Assembly: GCA_041690355.1 (NCBI GenBank)
Contig: JAWLHK010000001.1
Location: 248,001 to 312,000 of the forward strand
Direction of reading: 5' to 3'
Origin: JAWLHK01 sp041690355 [NCBI: bacterium]
GTDB taxonomy: Bacteria; J088; JAWLBW01
DNA: 64,000 nucleotides
Below, one piece after another: positions 15,337 to 23,959 of the stretch. Each line of letters starts with the position of its first letter. The stretch's first letter is position 1. Under the pieces are notes generated by a model, which saw nothing but the letters and a program-made list of their open reading frames with translations, had not been told where the DNA came from and made no database searches. The translations under genes were made by a program, and so were the position numbers.

Positions 15337-16557
15337 CTAGGCCTCGCTGCCGGCCGTGCGACGCGCGGGCCGTTGCGTGTCGGGCACCAGCGCGGGCGCG
15401 AGCTGAACGGCGTACCAGAAGACGCCCCCGTAGAGGAACACCGCCGAAGCCGCGACGATCCCCGCCGCTGCGGGGAGCATCGGTTCCGCCGTTCGCAGGA
15501 GCACGCCCAGCGTGACGAGCGCGAGCACGGCGCAGTATCCGCCAACGGATGCGCGGCGCGTGCGCAGCATGCTCGGGAACACGCGCTGCGTGAGCCCCAT
15601 GACGAGCAGCAGGGCGAACCCCGCGGCCACCTGGTGGCGGGCCACGTCGACCCAGAAGTAACCGTTGCCCGGCAGCCCGCCGGCGCGACCGAGCAGGTGC
15701 ACCAGCCCCGAGAGGGCGAGAAAGCCGAAGGCGATGCGCACGTAAAGTCGCAGCACGGCGTCGAGCTCGGGTTCGCGTTCGATCCCCATGCGCACGCGGC
15801 GCGGCGCGAAGACGCGCATCCCCCAGGCCGCTGCCAGCCCGCCAATGGCAGAAGCCGCCGCACCCGGAATCGACCACGGTGCGGGCGCCCAGTCGGCGAC
15901 GGCCATTCCCGCAGGGAGCAGGAAGGCCCCCGCCGCGACGATCCGCTCGTGGGGAAAATCGAGGCCGACCATGGCGGGCAGCATGCGCACCCCCATGGCG
16001 AGCGTGATCGGCACGATGCTTCCGTAGACGAGCAGGTGCGTTCCGCCCGGCGATCCCCACGGGGTAAAGAGGACGATCGCCGTGGCGACCGGGGCCATCG
16101 TCAATCCGCCGAGAAGCATGAGAAAGGGGGCCTCGAGAAGCGGCCGTTCGCTCTGCAGCGCCGCATGCCAGAGCACGGCCGTTCCGCCGAGGAGCGCGGC
16201 GAGGACCGCTGCGCCGGCCGCCATGCTTCCCGCGCGGAAATCCACCAAGTGGACGCTCACGAGCGCGGCGAGCGCGGCCGCCAGCGCGAACATCCACGCG
16301 ATCATGCGGGGACCCCAGGCGCGCCCGCCGCCGAGCATGCCCGGCATGCCGCGGACGAGAAAGGCCCAGATGAGCACGAGAAAGAACCCGAGCGACTGGA
16401 CGAGCGCGTGCACCCACGCCGGCACCGCCGCCAGGGGGAGCGGCCACCCCGCGTAGCCGAGCAGCCGCACGAGCCCGAGCGTGCTTCCGGGAATGACGAG
16501 AAACGCGAGCGCGATCGCGAGCGATGCCCGAATCGGGTGTGTGTTTTTCCAGAACAT
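15337..16557 (-). CDS. NnrS-like multi-pass membrane protein
   Basis: 406 aa, about 12 hydrophobic segments throughout, with the NnrS/heme-copper-like signature RHQVAAGFALLLVMGLTQRVFPSML near residue 320. NnrS proteins protect against or respond to NO during denitrification. The ATG at 16557 is chosen because TATACT (16570-16565) lies 7 bases before it; the frame runs on to 16611 but that would overlap the divergent DUF2249 gene. An ATGAT-N4-GTCAC dyad at 16594-16607 is centred about 42 bp from the predicted start, matching activation by a CRP/FNR protein. The 3' end abuts direct repeat C. Confidence 0.75.
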   Translation of the reverse strand: MFWKNTHPIRASLAIALAFLVIPGSTLGLVRLLGYAGWPLPLAAVPAWVHALVQSLGFFLVLIWAFLVRGMPGMLGGGRAWGPRMIAWMFALAAALAALVSVHLVDFRAGSMAAGAAVLAALLGGTAVLWHAALQSERPLLEAPFLMLLGGLTMAPVATAIVLFTPWGSPGGTHLLVYGSIVPITLAMGVRMLPAMVGLDFPHERIVAAGAFLLPAGMAVADWAPAPWSIPGAAASAIGGLAAAWGMRVFAPRRVRMGIEREPELDAVLRLYVRIAFGFLALSGLVHLLGRAGGLPGNGYFWVDVARHQVAAGFALLLVMGLTQRVFPSMLRTRRASVGGYCAVLALVTLGVLLRTAEPMLPAAAGIVAASAVFLYGGVFWYAVQLAPALVPDTQRPARRTAGSEA

Positions 16558-16593
16558 GACCAGAAGTATAGGGCCCCGGGGGCGAAAAGGGGT

Positions 16594-16607
16594 ATGATAT
16601 CCGTCAC
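16594..16607. promoter_or_regulatory. Probable CRP/FNR-type operator (ATGAT-ATCC-GTCAC)
   Basis: One mismatch from the ATGAC-N4-GTCAT palindrome seen before nirK and between nor and nnrS. Centred at about -42.5 relative to the start predicted from TATACT on the minus strand, it suits activation of the NnrS-like gene. It overlaps TATGAT (16593-16598), the likely -10 of the DUF2249 gene on the plus strand. Confidence 0.55.
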
Positions 16608-16609
16608 CC

Positions 16610-16897
16610 ATGCCCGTGTTTCCCAGCGATCTGCCCGACGACCCCCGTATCCGCGCGTGGCAGGATGAGACCGGGCGCCGTCACCTCGACGTGCGCGAGC
16701 TCCTGCTCGACGGCGGCGAGCCCTACCAGCACATCATGAGTGCCGTGAATTCGCTTGCCCCTGGCGAAACGATGACGCTGCACGCGATCTTCGAGCCGGT
16801 TCCCCTCCTCCGCAAACTCGGGCGCCAGGGCTACGGCCTCGCTTCCGTCCACGTCGGCCTCGACCACTGGGCCCTCGACATCCGCCGGCCGGAGTAA
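16610..16897 (+). CDS. DUF2249 domain protein
   Basis: 95 aa soluble protein covering one DUF2249 domain: LDVRELLLDGGEPYQHIMSAVNSLAPGETMTLHAIFEPVPL and a C-terminal LDHWALDIRRP. DUF2249 proteins are frequent beside nitrite/nitric oxide reductase genes and have a TusA-like fold; the molecular role is not established. Divergent from the NnrS-like gene with a 52-bp shared promoter gap and followed by nirK 121 bp downstream. TATGAT at 16593-16598 is 11 bases before the ATG, so the leader is at most a few bases. Confidence 0.85.
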   Translation: MPVFPSDLPDDPRIRAWQDETGRRHLDVRELLLDGGEPYQHIMSAVNSLAPGETMTLHAIFEPVPLLRKLGRQGYGLASVHVGLDHWALDIRRPE

Positions 16898-16929
16898 TTC
16901 ATCCGTCTGCTCAGAATTCTTTCCGCGTC

Positions 16930-16943
16930 ATGACGCTTGTCAT
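16930..16943. promoter_or_regulatory. CRP/FNR-type operator upstream of nirK
   Basis: ATGAC-GCTT-GTCAT, a perfect dyad. With CAGACT (16966-16971) as -10, the start would be about 16978 and the site is centred at -41.5, the classic position for class II activation by FNR/Dnr-type proteins. Confidence 0.7.
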
Positions 16944-17018
16944 ACCGGCGCCCTCGTGCTGCGGGCAGACTGAAGGCAAAGGAATCGCCCGCAACCCATT
17001 ATCTCCGAAGGAGCGAAC

Positions 17019-18464
17019 ATGAAAAAAACAGCCTTCACGACAGCCGCCGCCCTGCTGGCAGCGTCGCTGTCGCAGCCCGTCGAAGCGGCGCAGAGCAAGC
17101 TGCCCGTCGAAAAAGCCATTCTTACCGATGCGCCCGATGTGCCGCCGCCGATTACACGCAAAACCCCCGCGAAGGTCGTCGTCGAGCTCGAGGTCATCGA
17201 ACAGAAGGGCACCCTCGCCGACGGCGTCGAATACGTCTTCTGGACGTTCGGCGGCAAGGTGCCGGGCAAGTTCATCCGCGTGCGCGAAGGCGACACGGTG
17301 GAGTTCCACCTCATGAACCACCCGTCGAGCAAGATGCCGCATAACATCGACCTCCACGCCGTGACCGGCCCTGGCGGAGGAGCGACCAGCTCGTTCACCG
17401 CCCCCGGCAAGCAGTCGCAATTCACCTTCAAGGCGCTGAATCCGGGCCTGTACATCTATCACTGCGCCACCGCGCCCGTGCCGATGCACGTCGCCAACGG
17501 CATGTACGGCCTGATTCTCGTGGAACCGAAGGAAGGGATGCCGAAGGTCGATCGCGAGTTCTACGTCGTGCAGGGCGACTTCTACACGAAGGGGAACTTC
17601 GGCGAGAAGGGGCTGCAGCCGTTCGACATGCAGCGCGGCATCGACGAGAACCCCTCCTACGTCGTCTTCAACGGCGCCGTCGGATCGCTGGTCGGCGACA
17701 ACGCCCTGCAGGCGAAGAAGGGCGAATCGATCCGCATGTTCATCGGGAACGGCGGACCGAACCTGATCAGCTCCTTCCACGTCATCGGCGAAATCTTCGA
17801 CCGCGTCTTCACCGAGGGAGGCATCAAGGGGAATCAGGAGCAGGTGCAGACCACGTTGATCCCGGCCGGCGGCTCGGCCATCGTCGAGTTCAAGGTCGAC
17901 GTGCCGGGAACGTTCATCCTTGTGGACCACTCCCTCTTCCGCGCCTTCAACAAGGGAACGCTGGGGATGCTGAAGGTGAGCGGCGAAGAAGACAAGGCAA
18001 TCTACTCCGGCAAGGAAGTCGACGCCGTCTACCTCGGCAGCCAGACGAGCGAGGGCGTCAAGGCCCGCACCAAGGCCCAGGAAGCCCGCACGAAGCTGCA
18101 GGCCGACCCGAAGGTCAAGGCGCTCAGCCGCACGGCCATGATCGAAAAGGGGAACGCGGTCTATCTGGACAACTGCTCGGCCTGCCACCAGCCCAACGGT
18201 GCGGGGATCGCCTCGGTGTTTCCCCCGCTCGCGAAGAGCGATTACCTGATGGCCGACCGGGCCCGCGCCATCAACGTCGTGCTCAAGGGGCTGCACGGGC
18301 CGGTGACGGTCAACGGCACGCTCTACAACAGCGAGATGCCGCCGTTCGGCGCGTCGCTCTCCGACGACGAAGTGGCCGCAGTTGTCACCTACATCCGCAA
18401 CAGCTGGGGAAACAAGGGTGAAGTCACCAGCCCCGACGAAGTCAAGCAGGTGCGTTCTGAGTAA
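17019..18464 (+). CDS. nirK: Copper nitrite reductase fused to C-terminal cytochrome c
   Basis: 481 aa periplasmic enzyme reducing nitrite to NO. Signal peptide 1-23. Two cupredoxin domains: type 1 copper ligands H108, C149, H157 and M162 ([28 protein letters not shown]); type 2 copper ligands H113, H148 and H304 (LVDHS); catalytic D111 and H254 ([11 protein letters not shown]). Residues ~370-470 are a class I cytochrome c with CSACH at 386-390 and a likely Met ligand at 440 (SEMPPFG). This NirK-cytochrome c fusion occurs in several Proteobacteria and lets electrons enter through the tethered haem. ATG preceded by GAAGGAG. First gene of an operon with nirV, a SCO protein and a porin; an FNR-type site lies 76 bp upstream. 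Confidence 0.96.
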   Translation: MKKTAFTTAAALLAASLSQPVEAAQSKLPVEKAILTDAPDVPPPITRKTPAKVVVELEVIEQKGTLADGVEYVFWTFGGKVPGKFIRVREGDTVEFHLMNHPSSKMPHNIDLHAVTGPGGGATSSFTAPGKQSQFTFKALNPGLYIYHCATAPVPMHVANGMYGLILVEPKEGMPKVDREFYVVQGDFYTKGNFGEKGLQPFDMQRGIDENPSYVVFNGAVGSLVGDNALQAKKGESIRMFIGNGGPNLISSFHVIGEIFDRVFTEGGIKGNQEQVQTTLIPAGGSAIVEFKVDVPGTFILVDHSLFRAFNKGTLGMLKVSGEEDKAIYSGKEVDAVYLGSQTSEGVKARTKAQEARTKLQADPKVKALSRTAMIEKGNAVYLDNCSACHQPNGAGIASVFPPLAKSDYLMADRARAINVVLKGLHGPVTVNGTLYNSEMPPFGASLSDDEVAAVVTYIRNSWGNKGEVTSPDEVKQVRSE

Positions 18465-19257
18465 ACGGGCAACCATCGCCGCCATCCTCGCGATGGCGGC
18501 TTTCTTTTCCGCTCGCGCGGCCGGTGCCGAGCCGCCGCCGCGCGAACGGGTTTCTCTGCGGGCGGCGACCTTCACGCCGCTCTACAGTCCCGAAGGGACC
18601 GGAGCCACTGTGGCCATCGCCGCCTTTCAACTCGACGCGAAACCGGTGACGCAGGGCGAGTTCCGTGACTTCCTGCGCGAACAGCCGCGGTGGCAGCGTA
18701 CGAACGCGCCGCGCATCTTCCGCGACGAGCACTACCTGCGCGACTGGGCGGGCGACCTCGAACCGGGTTCCCCCGAAGCCCTGCAGCGACCTGCCGTGCA
18801 GGTTTCCTGGTTCGCCGCCCGCGCGTTCTGCCGGGCACATGGCGGCCGCCTGCCGACCCAGGCGGAGTGGGAATATGCGGCCCTGGCCGGCGACCATGGC
18901 CCCGACATGCGCCAGGAACCCGCCGTGCGCGAGGGGATCATGCGCTGGTACGTCACGCCCGCCGATGAAGACTTGGCCCCCGTCGGCGCGCGGCCGCCGA
19001 ACTACTGGGGCCTCTACGACATGCACTCGTTGATCTGGGAATGGGTCGACGATTTCAACACGAACATCACGACCGGCGACAACCGCGGCGACGGCGACAG
19101 CGAGCGGAATCTGTTCTGCGGCGCCTCGGCGGGCCTGTCGACCGACCGCGCAGACTATGCCGCCTACATGCGATTCGCGCTGCGCTCGAGCCTGACCCCG
19201 GCCTACACGGGCCGCAACCTCGGCTTCCGCTGTGCCTACGACGGAACAGGAGAATGA
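18382..19257 (+). CDS. nirV: NirV-like SUMF1/FGE-sulfatase-domain protein
   Basis: 291 aa from the first ATG. The domain is that of formylglycine-generating-enzyme-like proteins: [37 protein letters not shown] followed by [24 protein letters not shown] and a C-terminal [10 protein letters not shown]. NirV, encoded next to nirK in many denitrifiers, belongs to this family; its exact role in NirK activity is unsettled. The start is uncertain: the ATG at 18382 overlaps nirK by 83 bp, a GTG at 18418 by 47 bp, and the signal peptide ([22 protein letters not shown]) only begins near the nirK stop. Translation is probably coupled. The stop overlaps the next ATG (ATGA). Confidence 0.85.
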   Translation: MSPTSATAGETRVKSPAPTKSSRCVLSKRATIAAILAMAAFFSARAAGAEPPPRERVSLRAATFTPLYSPEGTGATVAIAAFQLDAKPVTQGEFRDFLREQPRWQRTNAPRIFRDEHYLRDWAGDLEPGSPEALQRPAVQVSWFAARAFCRAHGGRLPTQAEWEYAALAGDHGPDMRQEPAVREGIMRWYVTPADEDLAPVGARPPNYWGLYDMHSLIWEWVDDFNTNITTGDNRGDGDSERNLFCGASAGLSTDRADYAAYMRFALRSSLTPAYTGRNLGFRCAYDGTGE

Positions 19258-19913
19258 CCATGCGTACCCTCTGGATCCCCTTGCTGCTGGCCCTCACGGT
19301 AAATTGCGCGCATGGAACCCAGGCGGCCGAACCCGCCGCCGATCCCCATGCGCACCATCACGCCCATCACGCCATGCACGCGGAACCGGGCGCAGACAGT
19401 GCGGCCTTCGACCGCGGCGATGCGCCGAGCACCGATTCGCTCTACTGGCTCGAGGGGGCCTGGTCGACGTCAGAGGGAACGGAGATCGCGCTCCGGAACC
19501 TGGAGGGAAAACCGGTCGTGCTCACGATGCTGTACACGACGTGCAAGATGGCCTGCCCGGTGCTCGTCAACGACCTCATCCGCATCCAGAAGGGGTTCAC
19601 CGAAGCGGAACGGCAGCAGATCCGCTTCGTCGTCGTGACCATGGATCCCGAGGTCGACACCGTCGAAGTCCTGCGCGCCTTCCAGGCCAAGATTCCCGCG
19701 GCGGCGGCGTGGACGTTCCTGCGCGCCCCGGACGACCGCACCTACGAGCTTGCCGCTTTGCTCGGCATCCGCTACAAAAAGACAGGAGCCGATATCGTGC
19801 ATTCCAACAAGATTACCACCCTGAACGCCCGCGGCGAGATCACGCATCAAGCCGTGGGGCTCCGGGCCGATCCCGAGGAAACCATTCAGGCGGTGCGCAT
19901 GCTCCTGCAGTAA
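19254..19913 (+). CDS. SCO1/SenC-family copper-binding thioredoxin-fold protein
   Basis: 219 aa, exported (signal [21 protein letters not shown]; possible lipobox VNC). A histidine-rich stretch (PHAHHHAHHAMHAE) near the N-terminus is a likely metal-binding segment. The SCO core has the CxxxC copper/thiol motif in TTCKMACPVL and the third ligand His in IVHSNKI. SCO proteins deliver copper to CuA of cytochrome oxidase; beside nirK it may supply copper to the nitrite reductase. The ATG at 19254 overlaps the nirV stop and is preceded by ACAGGAG; a longer in-frame extension back to 19041 lies inside nirV and is rejected. Confidence 0.9.
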   Translation: MTMRTLWIPLLLALTVNCAHGTQAAEPAADPHAHHHAHHAMHAEPGADSAAFDRGDAPSTDSLYWLEGAWSTSEGTEIALRNLEGKPVVLTMLYTTCKMACPVLVNDLIRIQKGFTEAERQQIRFVVVTMDPEVDTVEVLRAFQAKIPAAAAWTFLRAPDDRTYELAALLGIRYKKTGADIVHSNKITTLNARGEITHQAVGLRADPEETIQAVRMLLQ

Positions 19914-19959
19914 CCGTCCCCGCCCGGCGCCGTCTGCCACCCCCAAGGAGTTACCCATC

Positions 19960-21129
19960 ATGAAAACGGCCGGAATCTCATCTGCAGTTCTGTTCACCAT
20001 GGTGCTCGCGGCGTCGCCCGCGGCCCAGGCCGAAGAAACCGATCTGTCCGTCAGTCTCGCCTACCGGCCGCGCGCCGAGGCGATCCACAAGCGGACCCCC
20101 GAAACGAATTACCTGGTCTCGCACCGCGCGGCCATCGGCGTGGCGGCGTCCCGCGACGCGTGGACCCTCTTCGGCGAGGCCCGCGACGCGCGCAACTGGG
20201 GCAAGGGTCCCGACCCGATCGCCGGCGACGGTCAGCTCACGTTGCACCAGGCGACCCTGCAGTACGGCGCGCCCGAGGCCTGGGTGCGCGTCGGCCGGCA
20301 GGAGATCAACTATCTGAACCAGCGGCTCATCGGCAGCCTCGACTGGGCGCAACCGGGCCGCAGCTTCGATGGCATCCGCGGACGCGCCGTCTGGGACCGT
20401 GTGGTCTTCGACGGTTTCGCCGCCTCCATCTCCGAAGCGGTCGGCCGCGGAACGCGCGATCACGGGCTCGCTGCCGGAACCATCGCGTGGACCAACGCCG
20501 GACGCGCGCTGGCCGCCTTTGCGGCGGCGGATTGGCGGCCGCGCAATGACCGCAAGACGTGGACGTTCGGCCCCTATTCCGAAGGGAAGCTCGGCGCGGG
20601 CTTCGGGTACCGCGTGGAGGCATATGGCCAGACGCACGCGGTCGGCGGCAACCTCTCGCTCGCGTACCTCGTGGGCGGCGAAGCGAACTGGACGCGCAAG
20701 TCGGAGACGGGCGGGTTCCGCATTGCAGCCGGTTATGACCGGTTGAGCGGCGCCGACGCCTCCCGTGACCAGGCGGCGTTCGACACGCTGTATGCGACGA
20801 ACCACAAGTTCTATGGCCACATGGACCTCTTCCTCAACCTTCCGCGCGACACGGCGGGCCTCGGCCTGCAGGATGCCTGGGCGGGCGTCTCGGGGAACCG
20901 CGGCCGTTGGTCGGCTTACGCGACGGGGCACCACTTTCTTCCGGAGACAGGCGGAACGGGCGCGTTCGGTTCGGAGCTCGATCTCGGCCTCGGTTTTCAG
21001 GCCGCCGAGAAGGTGCGCTTCGATCTCTTCTACTCCATCCTCGACGCGGGCCCGTCGTTCCAGGCGGCCAACCCGAATGCGCCGAACTACCCGACCTGGG
21101 GCGCACTGCAAGTGACGGCGGCGCTGTAG
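19960..21129 (+). CDS. Alginate-export-family outer-membrane porin-like protein
   Basis: 389 aa. Signal peptide 1-24 (AASPAAQAEE), then alternating aromatic/hydrophobic beta-strands across the whole length, with VRVGRQEINYLNQRLIGSLDW, RSFDGIRGRAVWDRV and a C-terminal beta-strand TWGALQVTAAL typical of beta-barrels. The alginate-export/porin family is often found in denitrification clusters without any alginate genes; nitrite or another small anion is a plausible substrate, but this is inference. Last gene of the nirK operon, 46 bp after the SCO gene with AAGGAG before the ATG. Confidence 0.8.
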   Translation: MKTAGISSAVLFTMVLAASPAAQAEETDLSVSLAYRPRAEAIHKRTPETNYLVSHRAAIGVAASRDAWTLFGEARDARNWGKGPDPIAGDGQLTLHQATLQYGAPEAWVRVGRQEINYLNQRLIGSLDWAQPGRSFDGIRGRAVWDRVVFDGFAASISEAVGRGTRDHGLAAGTIAWTNAGRALAAFAAADWRPRNDRKTWTFGPYSEGKLGAGFGYRVEAYGQTHAVGGNLSLAYLVGGEANWTRKSETGGFRIAAGYDRLSGADASRDQAAFDTLYATNHKFYGHMDLFLNLPRDTAGLGLQDAWAGVSGNRGRWSAYATGHHFLPETGGTGAFGSELDLGLGFQAAEKVRFDLFYSILDAGPSFQAANPNAPNYPTWGALQVTAAL

Positions 21130-21165
21130 AGAAAAGGGAAAACGCGGAGAATACGAGAGTCACAG

Positions 21166-21191
21166 GGGGGAATGCTTGTTTTGATTCCCCC
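21166..21191. terminator. Hairpin between convergent porin and norD genes
   Basis: GGGGGAAT and ATTCCCCC pair around a 10-nt T-rich loop, 37 bp after the porin stop; the following pyrimidine-rich run precedes the norD stop on the other strand. Likely a bidirectional terminator. Confidence 0.6.
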
Positions 21192-21244
21192 ACTCTCCCC
21201 CTCCCCCGCTCCCCCACTCCGCATCAATGCGTGGGCACCCACCG

Positions 21245-23146
21245 TTACCGCGCCCGCAGCCGCAGAAACAGATCGCCCAGGGCCGTCACGAGCTCACCCG
21301 GGTGCGGAAGCACGCGGTAATTTCGATGACCGAGCATGGCCGGCAGATAGTCACGCCCGTTACGCTCGACGGCGAGCGCATACGTGAGGATGCCACGTTG
21401 GTTTCCCTCCCGGATCGCCTGCCGGACGTCGGCGATGCCGTGACGCCCCTCGTAGCGATCGTAGTCGTTCGGCTTGCCGTCGGTGATCAGCAACAGACAT
21501 CTGCGCCGCGCTGAAGCCTTCGCCAGTCCGGCATGCGCGTGACGCACGGCCGGGCCGATGCGCGTGTACCCCTGCGGCTCGAGGCTCCCGAACCGATCGC
21601 GCGCGCGGCGCCACGGTTCGCGCATACCCTTGAGTTCCACATAATGACAGGCATGCCGCGTGTTGCTGTAGAAACCCGCGACGCCGAACCAGTCCGATTG
21701 CGCCTGCCAGGCTTCGCCAAGCACCACCAGACTTTCGCGCGCGACATCCAGCACGCGCCGGCCGTCGACGTAGCCATCCGTCGAAAGACTCAGATCGACG
21801 AGGAGCTGCAACGCGATCTCCGGCTCGTCCCGCTGCGAACGGATGTACAACCGCTCATCGGGCGAATGCCCGGACGAAAGGGTCGCGTGCGCGTCGACCA
21901 CGGCGTCGACGTCGATCTCACTCCCGTCAAGTTGACGCGGGCGCATCCGGGGGGCCGCGTTCAGCACGGCAAGCCGCCGTTGCAACGTCCGCAAGGTAGC
22001 GCCGTTACGGCGCAACACTTCGGCTGCGTATCCGTGTGCGCCCGTTCCGGCCGTGCGCGGATAGACCGTGCACCATCCGCTGCGATAGGCCCGCTTGCGC
22101 GCGTCCCACTCGTCGTACGGAATGCCGACGGCCTCGGCCGCTTCAGGATCGGCCATTTCCGGGGCTGCCGTATCGAGCATCAGATCGGCGCGGAAGATCG
22201 TGTGCGCGGCCTCCTTCGTGCGGATGACTTCGCGCAGATCCAGCTCCCGCATCGCCTCTCCCTGCTCGTCGAGCTGATCGCTGCCGTCCATGGGCCGCAT
22301 GGAACCGTTGAACTCCTCGAGTGATTCGGTGGACTCGAACTGCGGCGCGAAGACCTTCTTCTTCCAGCGCTCTTCGTCGACGGTGATCACCTTGACCTGC
22401 TCGCGCTGCGGCGCCTCGAGCTCCCGCCCGTCAGCATGCGACGCGGCGCGTTCGCCGTCGGGAGGTCCGGCTTCTTCCCCTGCGGGAGCAACAGGCGGAT
22501 ACAGGCGGCCCCAGAGCAGGTGCGGAGACAAGGCGGCCGGAGCGAACGGCACGAACCCCGCGCGCAAGTATCGAAGTGCAGACTCGAACGGCTCGGTCGT
22601 CAACAGGTTCCACAGCGCGGGATCCGCTTCGGGCCGCCGCGCCAGTGCGATCACCCCTCTGTGCCAGCGATCCGACTCGGTCGCCCCGGCGTGCGAAAGC
22701 ACTTGCGTTTCCCGGTCGAGCGCAAGCTCGATCCACGGATACAGCCCCCGCAGCCGCCGCCGAACCCGCGCGAGGGCGCGAAGACCGGCCAGCGCCGCGC
22801 GCGACTGCCGCTCGGCCTCGGTCGCTCCGGGCTCGGCCGCTTCGATCTCCGCAAGCAGCGCGACGCGGAACAGGTAGAAGCGATGGTTATCCTCGGCCGA
22901 TCCGTATCGATCGATGCACGCGGGGAGGAGCAGAATGTCGCCGCTGCGCCCGCCCCAGTCTTCGGCTTTGCGGATTTCGACGTTGCGCCCCGTCAGCGCG
23001 CGGGCAAGGATGAGCAACGGCCCCTGGATGTCGGCCAGGCGCACTTCTGTTTCCGAAGGCACCGGACGGGGCCGGAACAGCCGCGCGTAACCCGCTTCCA
23101 GCGCGCGCCAGACGGTCAGTTCCAGTTCGAATTCCGGCAGCTTCAC
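21245..23146 (-). CDS. norD: NorD-type von Willebrand A protein
   Basis: 633 aa cytosolic protein needed with NorQ for assembly of active nitric oxide reductase. The C-terminal VWA domain (~435-630) has an intact MIDAS (DLSLSTDGYVDG, later TRIGPAVRH and LLLITDGKPNDYDRYEG). The N-terminal half is the NorD/CbbO helical region. The Asp/Glu-rich segment in the middle (FNGSMRPMDGSDQLDEQGEAM) is usual for the family. Last gene of the norCBQD operon; 15 bp after norQ. Confidence 0.93.
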   Translation of the reverse strand: MKLPEFELELTVWRALEAGYARLFRPRPVPSETEVRLADIQGPLLILARALTGRNVEIRKAEDWGGRSGDILLLPACIDRYGSAEDNHRFYLFRVALLAEIEAAEPGATEAERQSRAALAGLRALARVRRRLRGLYPWIELALDRETQVLSHAGATESDRWHRGVIALARRPEADPALWNLLTTEPFESALRYLRAGFVPFAPAALSPHLLWGRLYPPVAPAGEEAGPPDGERAASHADGRELEAPQREQVKVITVDEERWKKKVFAPQFESTESLEEFNGSMRPMDGSDQLDEQGEAMRELDLREVIRTKEAAHTIFRADLMLDTAAPEMADPEAAEAVGIPYDEWDARKRAYRSGWCTVYPRTAGTGAHGYAAEVLRRNGATLRTLQRRLAVLNAAPRMRPRQLDGSEIDVDAVVDAHATLSSGHSPDERLYIRSQRDEPEIALQLLVDLSLSTDGYVDGRRVLDVARESLVVLGEAWQAQSDWFGVAGFYSNTRHACHYVELKGMREPWRRARDRFGSLEPQGYTRIGPAVRHAHAGLAKASARRRCLLLITDGKPNDYDRYEGRHGIADVRQAIREGNQRGILTYALAVERNGRDYLPAMLGHRNYRVLPHPGELVTALGDLFLRLRAR

Positions 23147-23161
23147 CGTGCCCTCATTCCG

Positions 23162-23959
23162 TCAAAGGTGAAGCGAAACGAGATCGCGCAGCGCCCGCAC
23201 GGTGTCGGGATCGTCGGTGAGCGGTTGCACGATGGCTGCATCGGCCGCCTGGCGTGCGGGAAGTCCCGCTCCGATCAGCCGGCCGGCATCGACGAGCAGC
23301 CGGGTCGAGGCCGACTCGGCAAGCCCGAGCTCGTCGAGGCCCCGGATCTTCTGGCCGATGCGCACGAGCTGAAGGGTCGTTCTGGAGTCGAGACCCGTCT
23401 CTTCGACCACGATCTCGACTTCGACCTCGGTCTCCGGGTACTGAAAGGAGAGGGCCACGAAGCGCTGACGCGTCGACGGCTTCAGCTCCTTCAGGCTGCG
23501 CTGGTAACCGGGGTTGTAGCTCACGATGAGCATGAACTCCGGGGGCGCCGTGAGCGCCTCGTCGTGGCGCTCGACGAAGAGCTGCCGGCGATGGTCGGTC
23601 AGCGGGTGGAGAACGACGATAGTGTCGCTGCGCGCCTCGGCGACCTCGTCCAGGTAGCAGATGGCCCCCTCGCGCACGGCCCGGGTGAGCGGGCCGTCCT
23701 GCCAGACCGTCTCGCCGCCGCGGATGAGGTACCGGCCAAGCAGATCGTGGGCCGAGGTGTCATCGTGGCAGGCCACGGTGACGAGCGGGCGGCCCAGCAG
23801 GGCCGCCAGATGCTCGACATACCGTGATTTTCCGCACCCTGTCGGTCCCTTGAGCAGCAAAGGCAGGCGGTGCTCGTAGGCCTTCTTCCCAAGCTCGATC
23901 TCGTAGCCCTGCGGACGGTAATACGGTAACGCCTCTTCGCGCGTAGCAAGCAACGTCAT
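23162..23959 (-). CDS. norQ: NorQ AAA+ MoxR-type ATPase
   Basis: 265 aa. Walker A GPTGCGKS at residues 38-45, Walker B ICYLDEVAEA, sensor-1 region MLIVSYNPGYQRSLKELKPSTRQRF, all as in NorQ/CbbQ. With NorD it inserts the non-haem iron of nitric oxide reductase. The start overlaps the norB stop by 4 bp, indicating coupling. Confidence 0.94.
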   Translation of the reverse strand: MTLLATREEALPYYRPQGYEIELGKKAYEHRLPLLLKGPTGCGKSRYVEHLAALLGRPLVTVACHDDTSAHDLLGRYLIRGGETVWQDGPLTRAVREGAICYLDEVAEARSDTIVVLHPLTDHRRQLFVERHDEALTAPPEFMLIVSYNPGYQRSLKELKPSTRQRFVALSFQYPETEVEVEIVVEETGLDSRTTLQLVRIGQKIRGLDELGLAESASTRLLVDAGRLIGAGLPARQAADAAIVQPLTDDPDTVRALRDLVSLHL

